Positions 9,312-19,158 of a stretch of 64,000 nucleotides of DNA are shown here, piece after piece. A program made the position numbers and the translations under genes. Source of the stretch: CAWBAT01 sp046331665 (lineage in GTDB: Bacteria > Acidobacteriota > Terriglobia > Versatilivoradales > Versatilivoraceae); contig JAXLQK010000035.1 in NCBI GenBank assembly GCA_046331665.1, positions 4,459-68,458 of the forward strand, written 5' to 3'. How positions within the stretch are numbered: the first letter of the stretch is position 1; every line of letters starts with the position of its first letter. The notes beneath the pieces are model-generated. The model saw nothing but the letters and a program-made list of their open reading frames with translations, had not been told where the DNA came from and ran no database searches.

Positions 9312-11020
9312 TCGAGTTCCTCTTCCACGGCACTCATCAGCGGCAGCAGGACATCGGGACCGAAATCAAACCGGATCCCGGCACGGGCAAACAGCTCCGG
9401 CAGTGGCCGGCTGCCCCCCAGCTGTAACGCGCTCCAATAGCTCTCGATTGCCTGTCGGGAATCGTTCTTGGCATTCAACCAGATCTGCAGGGCTCCCAAC
9501 TGGGCGATGGCATACTCGATGTAGTAAAAAGGCAGCTCGAAGATGTGAAGTTGCCGGTGCCAGCTGGTCGCCTGTGCCTGGCTGAACCCGGTCCAGTCTT
9601 CGCTGCCGCCGAATCGCTGATGCAAGTCCAGCCAAGCGGCGCGGCGTTCTTCGACGGAATGTCCGGGATGCGTGTAAATCCAGTGTTGAAACGCATCCAC
9701 CCGCGCGATCCAAGGCAGGATATCGATAATCCCTTCCAGATGCCGTTGCTTTGACCGGTGCTGGTCTTCGGTGTTTGAATAAAAAATATTCAAGAACTCG
9801 CCGCCGAGCAGTTCCATGCTCATGGAGGCCACTTCACAGAATTCGATCGGCGCATGCCGATAGTCCGAGAGGGGTTCGGACTGGGTGGCGAAGACATGAA
9901 AGGCGTGCCCCGCCTCATGAAGCAGCGTTCGCACATCTCCATCCAGTCCGACGGCATTCATGAAAATGAACGGAAGACGGGCTTCTTCCAGGGAGGACTG
10001 ATATCCCCCGGGAGCTTTTCCCTTGCGGCTTTCGAGGTCCAGCAAACGGAGATCCCGCATCGCGGCCAAGAAATCGCCAAAACGAGAATCCACCCTGCCG
10101 GAAATTCTAAGGCAGCCCTCCACCAGTTCAGCCGCTTCCCTAAAAGGCATTAAGGGAGGACGATTCAGTGGGTCAACCTGAAGATCCCATGGACGAAGGG
10201 TCTCGAGCTTGAGCTGTCGGGCTCTTTGGGCATCGATTTTTCGCATCAACGGAACGACTGCTCGCTCGACCCCCTCGTGGAAACGAAAGCAATCCTCCGG
10301 GGTATAGTCAAAGCGCTCAAGGTGCCTAAACGCATAATCGCGGTAGGAGCCAAACCCCGCATTGCGGGAGATCTTCCCCCGCAACTCCAAAAGGCCGTCA
10401 AACAACGCCTCGAGCTTGTCCGCCTCCTTCCAGCGCCGTTCCGTCACCGCCTTCCAGGCGGACTCACGCAAGGGCCGGTCTGGCAGTTCCTGATAACGGC
10501 TCATCTGCTGCAAGGTTTGTTCCTTGCCATCAAATTCAACGGTGAGCGATCCCATCAGCTTCTGGTAACTTTGGGACGACTTGGACTCTTCGGTTTCCAG
10601 TCGGACATTCTCTTCTCGAAAGAGTTCCACTTCATTCCGAAAGGATCGCCACAACACAAAGTACCGTTCGTTCGACAACTGCCTGCAGCCAGCAGACTGC
10701 AGACATTTTGTCTTGAGGCGCTGATCAGCCGGCTTGATATTTTCTGCAATCTTTTCCAGGTACTCAAAGTAGGCCTTTTCGAGATCCTTGTCGGCAGTGT
10801 CACAAGTCATTCGGATGTAGCGCAGGGTCCCTTCCTCCTGGATAACATCCAGAAGCTCGCTGCGATCCAGCAGAAAAGCTTCCACTTCTTCGGAAGTATT
10901 CAAGGGCCGCTGTTCCAATCTCTCAAAGAAGGGAAGGAGATTTTCCCAGTTGGAAAAATCCAGAGAAGCCAGTACGAGGCGGCGCTGGTATCGATGGGGA
11001 ATATTAGTGAGTAAGGTCAT
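9296..11020 (-). CDS. pepF: M3-family oligoendopeptidase (PepF-like)
   Basis: A 574-residue zinc metallopeptidase that cleaves short peptides in the cytoplasm. The zinc motif HEAGH is at residues 368-372, followed some 20 residues later by the third ligand region (FCEVASMSMELL), the usual M3 arrangement. The long helical N-terminal half is typical of oligoendopeptidase F. No signal peptide. The gene converges with the peptide-binding lipoprotein gene. The symbol is by family; substrate preference cannot be read from the sequence. Confidence 0.9.
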   Translation of the reverse strand: MTLLTNIPHRYQRRLVLASLDFSNWENLLPFFERLEQRPLNTSEEVEAFLLDRSELLDVIQEEGTLRYIRMTCDTADKDLEKAYFEYLEKIAENIKPADQRLKTKCLQSAGCRQLSNERYFVLWRSFRNEVELFREENVRLETEESKSSQSYQKLMGSLTVEFDGKEQTLQQMSRYQELPDRPLRESAWKAVTERRWKEADKLEALFDGLLELRGKISRNAGFGSYRDYAFRHLERFDYTPEDCFRFHEGVERAVVPLMRKIDAQRARQLKLETLRPWDLQVDPLNRPPLMPFREAAELVEGCLRISGRVDSRFGDFLAAMRDLRLLDLESRKGKAPGGYQSSLEEARLPFIFMNAVGLDGDVRTLLHEAGHAFHVFATQSEPLSDYRHAPIEFCEVASMSMELLGGEFLNIFYSNTEDQHRSKQRHLEGIIDILPWIARVDAFQHWIYTHPGHSVEERRAAWLDLHQRFGGSEDWTGFSQAQATSWHRQLHIFELPFYYIEYAIAQLGALQIWLNAKNDSRQAIESYWSALQLGGSRPLPELFARAGIRFDFGPDVLLPLMSAVEEELDQVSQ

Positions 11021-11140
11021 GGGAACGCATCAGCTCCTCGAGAATTTTAAATCGGATCTATGCTACGAGGACCACGAAAGATTTGCCAGCAGAGTATTGC
11101 GGGGACAATCGGGTGAATCGCCCAAACGCTTAGAATCTTT

Positions 11141-13885
11141 CTACGACTTTTCCGGCTTTGTATTCTTGAAGACCGGGTCGGGCCATGCGGAAGGCATTTG
11201 TGCCGAGTCGCCGGGCGGATCTGACTCTTGGGAAGAAGCCCCCTTTGCAGGCACCTTCTCGCCGACCAGGGGTTGAAGGGCCCGCACACGCAGTTCACGC
11301 TGGGGAAACGGAATTTCTATTCCCGCTTCCCGGAAGGTCTTTGCAATGGCAATACAGATGTCGCTTTTCAACTGGAACCAGGTCTCTTGCCGGGCCGACC
11401 AGAATCGCAGTTCAAAATTCAAACTGCTCTCCCCAAAGCCCAGGAAGAAAGCCATGGGAGGCGGATTGATCATGACCATGGAATTGGACCGGGCCACATC
11501 GACCAGTAATTTGAGAACGAGTTCAGGGTCCGTCCCATACGCAACTCCGACGGGCACTTCCACCCGGCGCCAGGCGGAGGATAGCGTCCAATTTATCACC
11601 TGGTTTGAAATCAACGTGCTGTTGGGCACGATCACTTCCGCGTCTTGAGGCGTCTGAACTGTGCTGGAGCGAGCGCCGATCCGCTTTACGGAACCAACCA
11701 GCCCGCCAATGTCGACCACGTCACCGACGCGAATCGGGCGCTCAAAGAGCAGAATTAATCCGGAAACAAAATTATTCACGATATTTTGCAATCCGAAGCC
11801 AAGTCCGACGCCCAGCGCGCCGGTAATGACCGTGAATTTGTTCCACCGGACCCCGGTATCCGCGAGCGCCGCCACAAAGACGACGATGAGGAGAACATAA
11901 TAAGAAACCTTCGAAATTGCATAGGGCAATCCATAATGCAGGGGTAACTTAGCCAGGACAACATTTTGGAGAAGAAAAGTAATTAACTTGGCCAGGCCGT
12001 ATCCGATGATCACGATGAGGAAAACACTCAGCGCTCCTCCGAGCGAAAAACTCATGCCATCTTCCCCCCCTACCTTGAATGAGTAGTTGAGGACGGCTAA
12101 GACACCTTTGGTCAAATCGTCGAGGACCGTAAACAAATACAACTCAAACCGGAGCCAAAGCGCCAGGGCCCCCAAATCCAAAACGCGTTTTCCCCAGCGT
12201 TCCAAGGGCTCACGGTATTGCTGCGTCAGATCTCGCCCCTTGTCGCTCCGCAAAGCCACGACAAAAATTAAATTCAAAATGCGAGCCATGCTGTAGAAGG
12301 CCGCCGCGACGAATGCCCCCAGCAAGGTGGCAACCGCAAAGGCAATGGCCAATGAGACAAACCCGAACACATTAGCGAGAAGGGAGATGGCGAGCAGGGT
12401 TATCCCGGTGCGGACGGCTATGACCAGAATCTGCCGAGTCCGCCCTGAAAGCCCCAATTGCTGAAGATAGGCGGGCCGGATCAGCCAAACAAAAAGGGAT
12501 ATCGCTCCCAGAACGGTGACGGCCGAGATTTCACGGCGTAATACGGGAGAAATAGGAATTAAGAGGCGCAGGCCTTCAAATAAATTGATCCCCGCCAACG
12601 CATAAAGAAAGGGGCGCAGTCCGGGTTCCAAGAGGGGCGGGAGCAGGCGCAACGCCAGAATCAGGCACAGCAGATACACTACGAAAGTAACATCGCTCGG
12701 GAGAGAGGGGACGTGGCCAATCATCCCGAGCATGGCTACTAACAGGGCGATGGAGAAGGGACGCGAAAAAACCGTGACCGCCTCCGGTGTCACGCCGGGC
12801 CGCGTCGGGTCGCTGGCATATCGCTTAAGCTTGAACGCCGCCAACAGGCCCAATAAAAAAAGAACAATGACCCCCGTGACGCGTAATTTTTTGTCCAGAA
12901 CAAATCCCTGGAGACTCAACCATTTGCGGTCGAGGGAGCGGTGGATCAACATGGTGATGGGTTGATCCGTTCTTCTTATCTCCCGGGCCCGCCAAAGCGG
13001 ATGGCTGTCCCTCTCCAGTAAACGCCCTCGCAATTGGTTTTGCGCCTGTGACAGCCGGCCGAGAACATCGGAAATTTTTTTGTCTTGTTGGGAAACGCTA
13101 TTTTGAATGTTCAGAACGGCACCCAGCTGTTCTTTGGCCCACTTGCGAGTCACGCGAATGAGGTCAAGTTTTTGCCGCACTCGATCAAGCACGGCTTCAA
13201 TCCCCCGGGTGTCATGAATTTGGTCAAAAGTCGCCTGCCATCTCTCCTGCTCTCGGGTCAAGGTTTGAATTTGGTCTTCAAGCATGGCGGCTCGCGCCGT
13301 CAGATTCTTGCGGTCGGTAGCGAATTGCTGGCTGAGTGCACTCCAATACAGTTCTTCGTCGCGAATCTCCAGCGCATTGGGGGAATTGGAAAGCAGAGTG
13401 TTGACTTGGGAAATCCGGTCACTCACCTCTTCTTCCTGAGCCTTCAAGGCAGCCTCAATTGGAAGCTGACCTCGGGTCTGGTTGAGTTGATCGGAGATGG
13501 CCTGGATCACCGCATCCAAAGCTTCGGCTTTGTCAGCGATTTGAGGCAGCGGGATGGCAAGGTCAGCGGGAGATGCCGCTGCCGGAGCGGAGGTGGCAGG
13601 CGGGGGTGTAGTCTGGCTTGGGGTCTCAGCCGGCTTGGGCTTTTGAAATAGTTGACCCTCGAGGTTTGCCGCCGCCAGCGAAACAAAGGCAAGGGCAAAC
13701 ACCGCCTTGAGAAGAATGGGCGAAACTGTTTTGCGTAGAAAATAGACTCGCCGCCTTCTCAGAGCAGAAAGTTCCAGGCCGACATTCTTATAGCGGGAGT
13801 CTCCGCTAGAGTGCGGACCGCTGGGTTCAGGTCGCTCTCTTCGAAGATCCGGCAGATCGCAACGTCGCATCAGTGTCCTCAACAT
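11141..13885 (-). CDS. Large MscS-type mechanosensitive channel
   Basis: A 914-residue member of the large MscS class (MscK/YbdG/MscM-like). After a hydrophobic signal (about 55-75) and a Pro/Ala-rich stretch there is a long coiled-coil, probably periplasmic, region (about 100-300). Roughly ten membrane spans follow (about 340-690). The MscS core is clear: pore-lining helix LGVGLGFGLQNIVNNFVSG, then the beta domain (ERPIRVGDVVDIGGLVGSV) and the alpha/beta domain ending near residue 880. It would gate in response to membrane tension and protect against hypo-osmotic shock. The first 50 residues are basic and unlike the family, so the true start may be downstream. Single gene, no evident operon. 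Confidence 0.92.
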   Translation of the reverse strand: MLRTLMRRCDLPDLRRERPEPSGPHSSGDSRYKNVGLELSALRRRRVYFLRKTVSPILLKAVFALAFVSLAAANLEGQLFQKPKPAETPSQTTPPPATSAPAAASPADLAIPLPQIADKAEALDAVIQAISDQLNQTRGQLPIEAALKAQEEEVSDRISQVNTLLSNSPNALEIRDEELYWSALSQQFATDRKNLTARAAMLEDQIQTLTREQERWQATFDQIHDTRGIEAVLDRVRQKLDLIRVTRKWAKEQLGAVLNIQNSVSQQDKKISDVLGRLSQAQNQLRGRLLERDSHPLWRAREIRRTDQPITMLIHRSLDRKWLSLQGFVLDKKLRVTGVIVLFLLGLLAAFKLKRYASDPTRPGVTPEAVTVFSRPFSIALLVAMLGMIGHVPSLPSDVTFVVYLLCLILALRLLPPLLEPGLRPFLYALAGINLFEGLRLLIPISPVLRREISAVTVLGAISLFVWLIRPAYLQQLGLSGRTRQILVIAVRTGITLLAISLLANVFGFVSLAIAFAVATLLGAFVAAAFYSMARILNLIFVVALRSDKGRDLTQQYREPLERWGKRVLDLGALALWLRFELYLFTVLDDLTKGVLAVLNYSFKVGGEDGMSFSLGGALSVFLIVIIGYGLAKLITFLLQNVVLAKLPLHYGLPYAISKVSYYVLLIVVFVAALADTGVRWNKFTVITGALGVGLGFGLQNIVNNFVSGLILLFERPIRVGDVVDIGGLVGSVKRIGARSSTVQTPQDAEVIVPNSTLISNQVINWTLSSAWRRVEVPVGVAYGTDPELVLKLLVDVARSNSMVMINPPPMAFFLGFGESSLNFELRFWSARQETWFQLKSDICIAIAKTFREAGIEIPFPQRELRVRALQPLVGEKVPAKGASSQESDPPGDSAQMPSAWPDPVFKNTKPEKS

Positions 13886-14028
13886 CCGTCGTTACATTGG
13901 CTCCAGCCTACCAGCTTGAGGGCCTTACGGCAATGGGGTTTTCCGGTAGGATCACTGCTTTCGCCTGGGGCCTGATTCGATTGCTTGTCAGGGTTGACGG
14001 AAACTATCCATTCATTGATGGGCAACAT

Positions 14029-14259
14029 TTACTGCGGGTCGGCGGGAGATCGTGGGGCAGGTTTGCGGATGGTGGCGGCAACGAAAAAGCCTACGATCGC
14101 AGCCAGCGGACCAAAGAGAAAGGCACCGGTCATTGCCGCTTCAACGCTAACGTCGTGAGTATTCCCACTCAAGAGAGGCAGCAGAAAGAGACAGCCAAAA
14201 AGACCAAGGCAGTAAGAAGGCACCATCCAGACGAGACCAAAGAGAATTTTGCGCTTCAT
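14029..14259 (-). CDS. Small hypothetical membrane protein
   Basis: A 76-residue protein starting MKRKILFGLVWMVPS with two hydrophobic segments (about 4-30 and 43-65) and a short proline-rich polar tail. No recognised family. The ribosome-binding site is weak, but composition and membrane topology are plausible for a real gene, and the opposite-frame reading over the same bases is polar and unstructured. Function unknown. Confidence 0.5.
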   Translation of the reverse strand: MKRKILFGLVWMVPSYCLGLFGCLFLLPLLSGNTHDVSVEAAMTGAFLFGPLAAIVGFFVAATIRKPAPRSPADPQ

Positions 14260-14367
14260 GAATGGAAATAAAGAGTGATCCGAGTCATGTCTTCAGCGGA
14301 GGGTGGAATGGGATACGGAAGGAGGCTTCTCTTCCTGACAAGTTTTGGATTTGTCTCTTGGGACTGT

Positions 14368-14685
14368 TTATTCTTCCAGGGGAAAAAGAAACCGAAAGCC
14401 GTACCGACTTATGTTCAACTGATCCACCACGTTCCCCCAAGTGATGTGAATCATGGAAATAAAGCCAGAATGGTCCGCCAGGCTGAGTGTCGTCCCGATC
14501 TTAATCGGCCGGTTTGACGAAAAACAGCCGCCGCACTCGCTGAGGTCGCGGGTCACGACTTCCTCTTCAAAGAAAGCCCCCTGTTCGTCCTTCCCTCCCA
14601 ACCTGAAATGGAGTTCGACGCGATGACGTGTGCACTGGCGCTTGTGAATTTCTTTTGGAGGAAGGTCTGGTGTCAAATCGCTCAT
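14368..14685 (-). CDS. PilZ-domain protein
   Basis: A 105-residue single-domain PilZ protein, a likely cyclic-di-GMP receptor. The two binding signatures are visible: an RxxxR box (RQCTR, near residue 21) and DxSxxG (DLSECGG) about 35 residues later, followed by the expected beta-barrel strands. I chose the ATG at 14685 (MSDLTPDLPP) because the open frame extending to 14826 does not resemble the family. It is one of three PilZ proteins in the window. Confidence 0.75.
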   Translation of the reverse strand: MSDLTPDLPPKEIHKRQCTRHRVELHFRLGGKDEQGAFFEEEVVTRDLSECGGCFSSNRPIKIGTTLSLADHSGFISMIHITWGNVVDQLNISRYGFRFLFPLEE

Positions 14686-15405
14686 TTTTTTAATTCCATC
14701 GGATGGCGCCCCGAACCAAACTACGCGGAAAAGAATGTCGCTATCTTTTATTTTTGGCCGGAGACACTCTATAAAGAATGAAAGGAAACTCAGGTGAGAT
14801 GTTCCTCCCGATGAGAAACAACTCATTGAAGGTTATGCACCCCTGATACCATTTTTTTCCGCCTTCCATCGTTTTCGTAAGCTATTGAATTTACAAGAAG
14901 TTCAATTGTTTTTGCAGAAACAGCCAGCAAGCTCCTCGTAACCCCCTTCCCCGTCAGAGGAAAAATTGTGAAATCTTTTTCATAATTTCGCCCCGGAGAC
15001 TTGATCCTCAGACTCTTCCAGAACATCTTGAAGACGGAGGCGATGGATTGAAATCGATCTGGATGTCAGAGCTCTTGTCTGGACGAGAAACGGGAAAAGC
15101 GACCGATGAAGAGCAGTTAGGGAGTTCACTGCGGAATACTAAAGAACCATTCATTCAGAAATCTTTGCCTTCCCTGGCAAAGACACGCTCGCCTTTTCCA
15201 ACCTAAAATTGCTCTTTTGCATGGACAAAATCGATCGCAAGTCGCGAAAACAAGATTCGGCCGATGATTGATTTTTGATTCAGATATGTCTTGCCTCGAC
15301 ACTCATGACCTGACAAAATTTTTTGTCGTCATGAGATTTGGGTTTTTTGTATATCGTGACGCACGAGGGAATCAACACGGTCAGTTGTAACAAAGGATCC
15401 ACGGA
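14686..15405. other. Gene-free stretch upstream of the kgd-type gene
   Basis: About 720 bases with no convincing gene on either strand. Short open frames exist (for example 14823-15026, minus) but have no ribosome-binding site, recognisable domain or coding-like composition. The only distinct structure is the long palindrome at 15302-15335. The region is AT-richer than its surroundings, as expected for a divergent regulatory region between the minus-strand PilZ gene and the plus-strand 2-oxoglutarate dehydrogenase gene. Confidence 0.6.
15302..15335. promoter_or_regulatory. Long imperfect palindrome upstream of the kgd-type gene
   Basis: Left arm CTCATGAC (15302-15309) then GACAAAA (15312-15318) pairs exactly with TTTTGTC (15321-15327) and GTCATGAG (15328-15335): 15 base pairs with a two-base bulge (15310-15311) and a two-base loop. 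It ends 70 bases before the start codon of the dehydrogenase. It could be an operator for a dimeric regulator or an RNA hairpin in the leader. A T-rich tract follows, but no plus-strand gene lies upstream to be terminated, so I favour an operator. The function is inferred; the symmetry is seen directly. Confidence 0.5.
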
Positions 15406-18400
15406 ATGAGCAAACCCTTGGTTGAAATTGATGAAAAGTGGCGGGGCTATCTCGACACGTTGGGAACGAATGCAGGCTTTGTCGAAGGGCTGATCCTGCA
15501 ATACCTCGAAGACCCTGCACAGGTCGATGAACGCTGGCGCCGAATTTTTGATGGTGTGGCTCTGGGAAAGCCCCATTCCCCCGAGAAGCCGTCGACTGCG
15601 GGTCTTGCCAAAGCGTCTTCGACTCTGGAAATGGGAGGAGCTGGTCAAGGCGCGGCGTCAGCCCAGGTGGGGGAACCATCGACTGATCAGGTCACCCTCC
15701 TTCGAGGGGCGGCGGCCACGATTGCCGACAATATGGAAGCCAGCCTCTCCATTCCCATAGCCACCTCACAGCGTCAGATTCCAATCAAAGTACTCGAAGA
15801 AAATCGCCGCCTGATCAATCAGTATTTGGGATTGATTGGCGGCGGGCGTGTTTCCTATACCCTTTTCATCGGATGGGCCGTTGTTCAGGCGCTCCATCAT
15901 TTTCCGACTCTCAATAGCGCACATACGGAAAAGGATGGCCGGCACGGGCGCTTGGACCATGGTTCCATTAACCTGGGAATCGCGGTTGATGTGGAACGAA
16001 AAGACGGAACCCGGATTCTCATGGTTCCGAATATCAAGAACGCCGGCTCTCTGAATTTCCGGCAGTTTTACACTCACTTAAACGAGCTCATTGAACAGGT
16101 TCGAACGGGAAATGCCGAACCCATGAACTTTCAAGGAACGACAATTTCGCTCACCAATCCGGGTACCGTTGGCACGATGGGCTCCAACCCCAGGCTCATT
16201 CCCGGACAAGGCGCTATCATTGCCACCGGAACAATCGACTTTCCCGCAGAGTATCACGGGATGGCGCCCGGCACCTTGACCCTGCTGGGAATCAGCAAGG
16301 TCATGACCATTTCCTGCACCTACGATCACCGGATCATTCAAGGGGCTGAATCGGGGATGTTCCTGGGAAAGATTCAGGGGTTCCTGCTTGGCGAAGACGG
16401 CTTTTACGACAAGATTTTTGCCGATCTGGAAATTCCTTATCAACCCCTGCGTTGGGCTCCAGACCGCAATCCAGCGCTTCTGGGACTCTCTTCCCAGCGG
16501 GAGGAAACCGAAAAGCAGGCCCGCGTCCTCCAACTCATCAATGCCTATCGTGTGCGGGGACATCTGATTGCGGATCTAAATCCGCTCGGCACCAAACCCG
16601 GCTATCACTATGAACTTGACCCCATCAACTATGGCCTGACCTTATGGGACCTGGATCGTTCCTTCATCACGGGCGGACTCAGTGCCAAGCTCGGTGATGC
16701 GCCGCATCCCACGGCAACTCTGCGCGAAATCCTGGAACTGCTGCGCCAAACCTATTGCGGAAAGATCGGTGTGGAATACATGTACATCCAGCACCCTGAG
16801 CAGAAGAGCTGGCTTCAGATGCGCATGGAGCCAAGCCAGAACAACTGGCCGATAGAGCCTGCGGTGAAGAAAAGAATTCTCAAGATGCTCGCGGCCTCGG
16901 AGGGCTTCGAACATTTTCTCCACACGAGATTTGTAGGACACAAACGCTTTTCGGGAGAGGGAGCGGATACCCTCATTCCGCTCCTTTACGAACTCCTGGA
17001 GATGTCCGGAGCCCAGGATGTTCGTGAAGTCGTGATTGGCATGGCGCACCGGGGCCGGCTCAATGTGTTATCCAACATCATCGGGAAACCACTCACGCAG
17101 ATTTTTTCCGAATTCGAAGGCAATGTTGACCCCGCTTCGGCCCTGGGCACCGGTGATGTGAAGTACCATCTGGGAGCGAGCGGCCGTCATTTCACCCAGT
17201 CCGGCAAAGAAATCATAGTCTCGGTGGCTCCCAATCCCAGCCATCTGGAGGCTGTCAATCCGGTGGTGGAAGGGATTGTGAGAGCCAAACAAAATAGGCA
17301 CAAGCCCGCCGGAAGAGATCAGTTCATTCCGGTTCTCATCCATGGAGACGCTGCCTTTGCGGGGCAAGGCATCGTGGCCGAAACGCTCAATCTCTCTCAG
17401 CTCGACGGCTATCGCACCGATGGGACCATTCACCTGATCGTGAACAATCAGATCGGCTTTACCACGACTCCTGACGATGCGCGATCCACGCCCTACAGCA
17501 CCGATGTCGCCAAGATGGTTCAGGCCCCCATCTTTCATGTGAACGGGGATGATCCCGAAGCCACCATCCGCGCGCTTCAAATTGCCTACGATTACCGCCG
17601 GCGTTTCAAGAAGGATGTCGTGATGGATCTGTTTTGTTATCGACGCTACGGGCACAATGAAGCGGATGACCCCAGCTTCACGCAGCCGCTGTTGTACCGG
17701 GAGATTCGGAGCCACCAATCCGTCCTGAAATTGTACTCGCAACGCCTGATTCGCGAGGGTGTCGTAACGGCCGATGAAGTCGAACAACTTCGCCAGGAAA
17801 CGACCCACCGATTGGAACACGCCTTTGACGACGTCGCAAAGAAGGCGGAAGTTTTTGTGCCCGAAGAAATGAGCGCCGTTACTCCCGAAGAATGGGAAGC
17901 GCCCCACCCCCATTTCCCCACAGGGGTCAGCAAGGAACTGCTCACTCAAATCACGATGGCCATGACGACATTTCCCAAAGATTTCCATGTTCATCGTAAG
18001 TTGGTAGGTTTTTTTGAAAAGCGCCGCCAAACGGTCAACGCGGGCGGCTCCATCGATTGGGCCTTTGCTGAAGCCCTGGCCTTCGGTACGCTGGTCGTGG
18101 ATGGAACGGCCGTGAGATTAAGCGGGCAGGATTCCGGACGAGGGACCTTCAGCCAGCGCCATCTCGTCCTTTTCGACGAAACGGACGGGCACGAGTACCT
18201 CCCGCTGCAGCACCTCACACCGGGACAGGCGCGATTTCATGTTTACGACAGTCTGCTCTCCGAAGCAGCTGTGCTGGGGTTTGAGTTTGGTTACTGTGTG
18301 GCGGATCCATTGACGCTTGTTCTGTGGGAAGCGCAGTTTGGAGATTTTGCCAACGGAGCTCAGACCATTATCGACCAGTTCATTTCCGGGGCCGAAGCCA

Positions 18401-19122
18401 AATGGCAGCAACCGGTGGGTCTGGTGATGCTCCTGCCGCATGGCTACGAAGGTCAAGGACCGGAGCATTCCAGCGCTCGCATCGAACGTTTTCTGCAGTT
18501 GTGTGCCGAGAACAATCTGCAGATCTGCAATTGCACATCTCCCGCCCAATATTTCCACCTTCTGCGCCGTCAGATGCGCGGAGGGAAGGAAGGCCGCGGG
18601 ATCCGCAAACCGCTTATCATCTTCACGCCCAAGAGCCTGCTGCGGCATCCAAAGGCAACGTCGACTCTCGAGTCACTGGCCAATGGCCATTTCCATGAAC
18701 TCCTTAGTGCCACCGAATCGCTCAACAGGGAAAAGGTCACCCGCATCGTAATGGCCAGCGGGAAGGTTTGTTACGACCTGCTTGAAACTCTCTCCGAAAA
18801 GCAAAGCGACGACACCGCCATTCTCTGTCTTGAGCAGCTCTACCCTTTTCCTCGCAATCTGTTCAGGAAGGAACTAAAGAAGTACCCGAATGTCACAGAT
18901 GTGGCCTGGGTTCAGGAAGAACCGGTCAACATGGGAGGATGGAGTTTTGTGAAGGACCGCATTGCCGCTGAATTGCGGCCGCCGCAGACCTTGCGTTATG
19001 TGGGCCGTCCGGAAAGTGCCAGTCCGGCAACGGGTTCGCTCAAAATGCACATCAAAGAGCAAGCTGCCTTGCTGAAATCAGCCTTCGGGCAATCCGGGAA
19101 AGGAGAGAGCAAGAGATTGTAA
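15406..19122 (+). CDS. kgd: Multifunctional 2-oxoglutarate dehydrogenase (E2 catalytic domain fused to E1, KGD type)
   Basis: ThDP-dependent enzyme of the TCA cycle, 1238 residues. A short helical N-terminus (about 6-50) and an Ala-rich linker lead into a dihydrolipoyl acyltransferase catalytic domain (about 105-330) with the E2 active-site box DHRIIQGAESG (His308). No lipoyl domain is present. The E1 part (about 380-1225) carries MAHRGRLNVLSNIIGKP, VNNQIGFTT and the C-terminal transketolase-like domains. This is the architecture known from mycobacterial and corynebacterial KGD/OdhA. It would need a lipoyl protein supplied in trans, and none is encoded nearby. Apparently monocistronic, with the palindrome upstream. 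Some annotations would name it sucA; the fused E2 domain supports kgd. Confidence 0.95.
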   Translation: MSKPLVEIDEKWRGYLDTLGTNAGFVEGLILQYLEDPAQVDERWRRIFDGVALGKPHSPEKPSTAGLAKASSTLEMGGAGQGAASAQVGEPSTDQVTLLRGAAATIADNMEASLSIPIATSQRQIPIKVLEENRRLINQYLGLIGGGRVSYTLFIGWAVVQALHHFPTLNSAHTEKDGRHGRLDHGSINLGIAVDVERKDGTRILMVPNIKNAGSLNFRQFYTHLNELIEQVRTGNAEPMNFQGTTISLTNPGTVGTMGSNPRLIPGQGAIIATGTIDFPAEYHGMAPGTLTLLGISKVMTISCTYDHRIIQGAESGMFLGKIQGFLLGEDGFYDKIFADLEIPYQPLRWAPDRNPALLGLSSQREETEKQARVLQLINAYRVRGHLIADLNPLGTKPGYHYELDPINYGLTLWDLDRSFITGGLSAKLGDAPHPTATLREILELLRQTYCGKIGVEYMYIQHPEQKSWLQMRMEPSQNNWPIEPAVKKRILKMLAASEGFEHFLHTRFVGHKRFSGEGADTLIPLLYELLEMSGAQDVREVVIGMAHRGRLNVLSNIIGKPLTQIFSEFEGNVDPASALGTGDVKYHLGASGRHFTQSGKEIIVSVAPNPSHLEAVNPVVEGIVRAKQNRHKPAGRDQFIPVLIHGDAAFAGQGIVAETLNLSQLDGYRTDGTIHLIVNNQIGFTTTPDDARSTPYSTDVAKMVQAPIFHVNGDDPEATIRALQIAYDYRRRFKKDVVMDLFCYRRYGHNEADDPSFTQPLLYREIRSHQSVLKLYSQRLIREGVVTADEVEQLRQETTHRLEHAFDDVAKKAEVFVPEEMSAVTPEEWEAPHPHFPTGVSKELLTQITMAMTTFPKDFHVHRKLVGFFEKRRQTVNAGGSIDWAFAEALAFGTLVVDGTAVRLSGQDSGRGTFSQRHLVLFDETDGHEYLPLQHLTPGQARFHVYDSLLSEAAVLGFEFGYCVADPLTLVLWEAQFGDFANGAQTIIDQFISGAEAKWQQPVGLVMLLPHGYEGQGPEHSSARIERFLQLCAENNLQICNCTSPAQYFHLLRRQMRGGKEGRGIRKPLIIFTPKSLLRHPKATSTLESLANGHFHELLSATESLNREKVTRIVMASGKVCYDLLETLSEKQSDDTAILCLEQLYPFPRNLFRKELKKYPNVTDVAWVQEEPVNMGGWSFVKDRIAAELRPPQTLRYVGRPESASPATGSLKMHIKEQAALLKSAFGQSGKGESKRL

Positions 19123-19158
19123 GCCAGCGGCAGTTGTCCGTTTTCAGATGGCCTCCTT

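Noticed and set aside
10226..11014. 262-codon plus-strand frame over pepF
   Set aside because: Antisense shadow; pepF has its HEAGH zinc motif and full length on the other strand.
14823..15026. 67-codon minus-strand open frame in the gene-free stretch
   Set aside because: No ribosome-binding site, no domain, and residue composition unlike neighbouring genes.
17068..18030. 320-codon open frame antisense to the kgd-type gene
   Set aside because: Lies wholly opposite a clear, conserved enzyme; long antisense frames are a by-product of codon bias.
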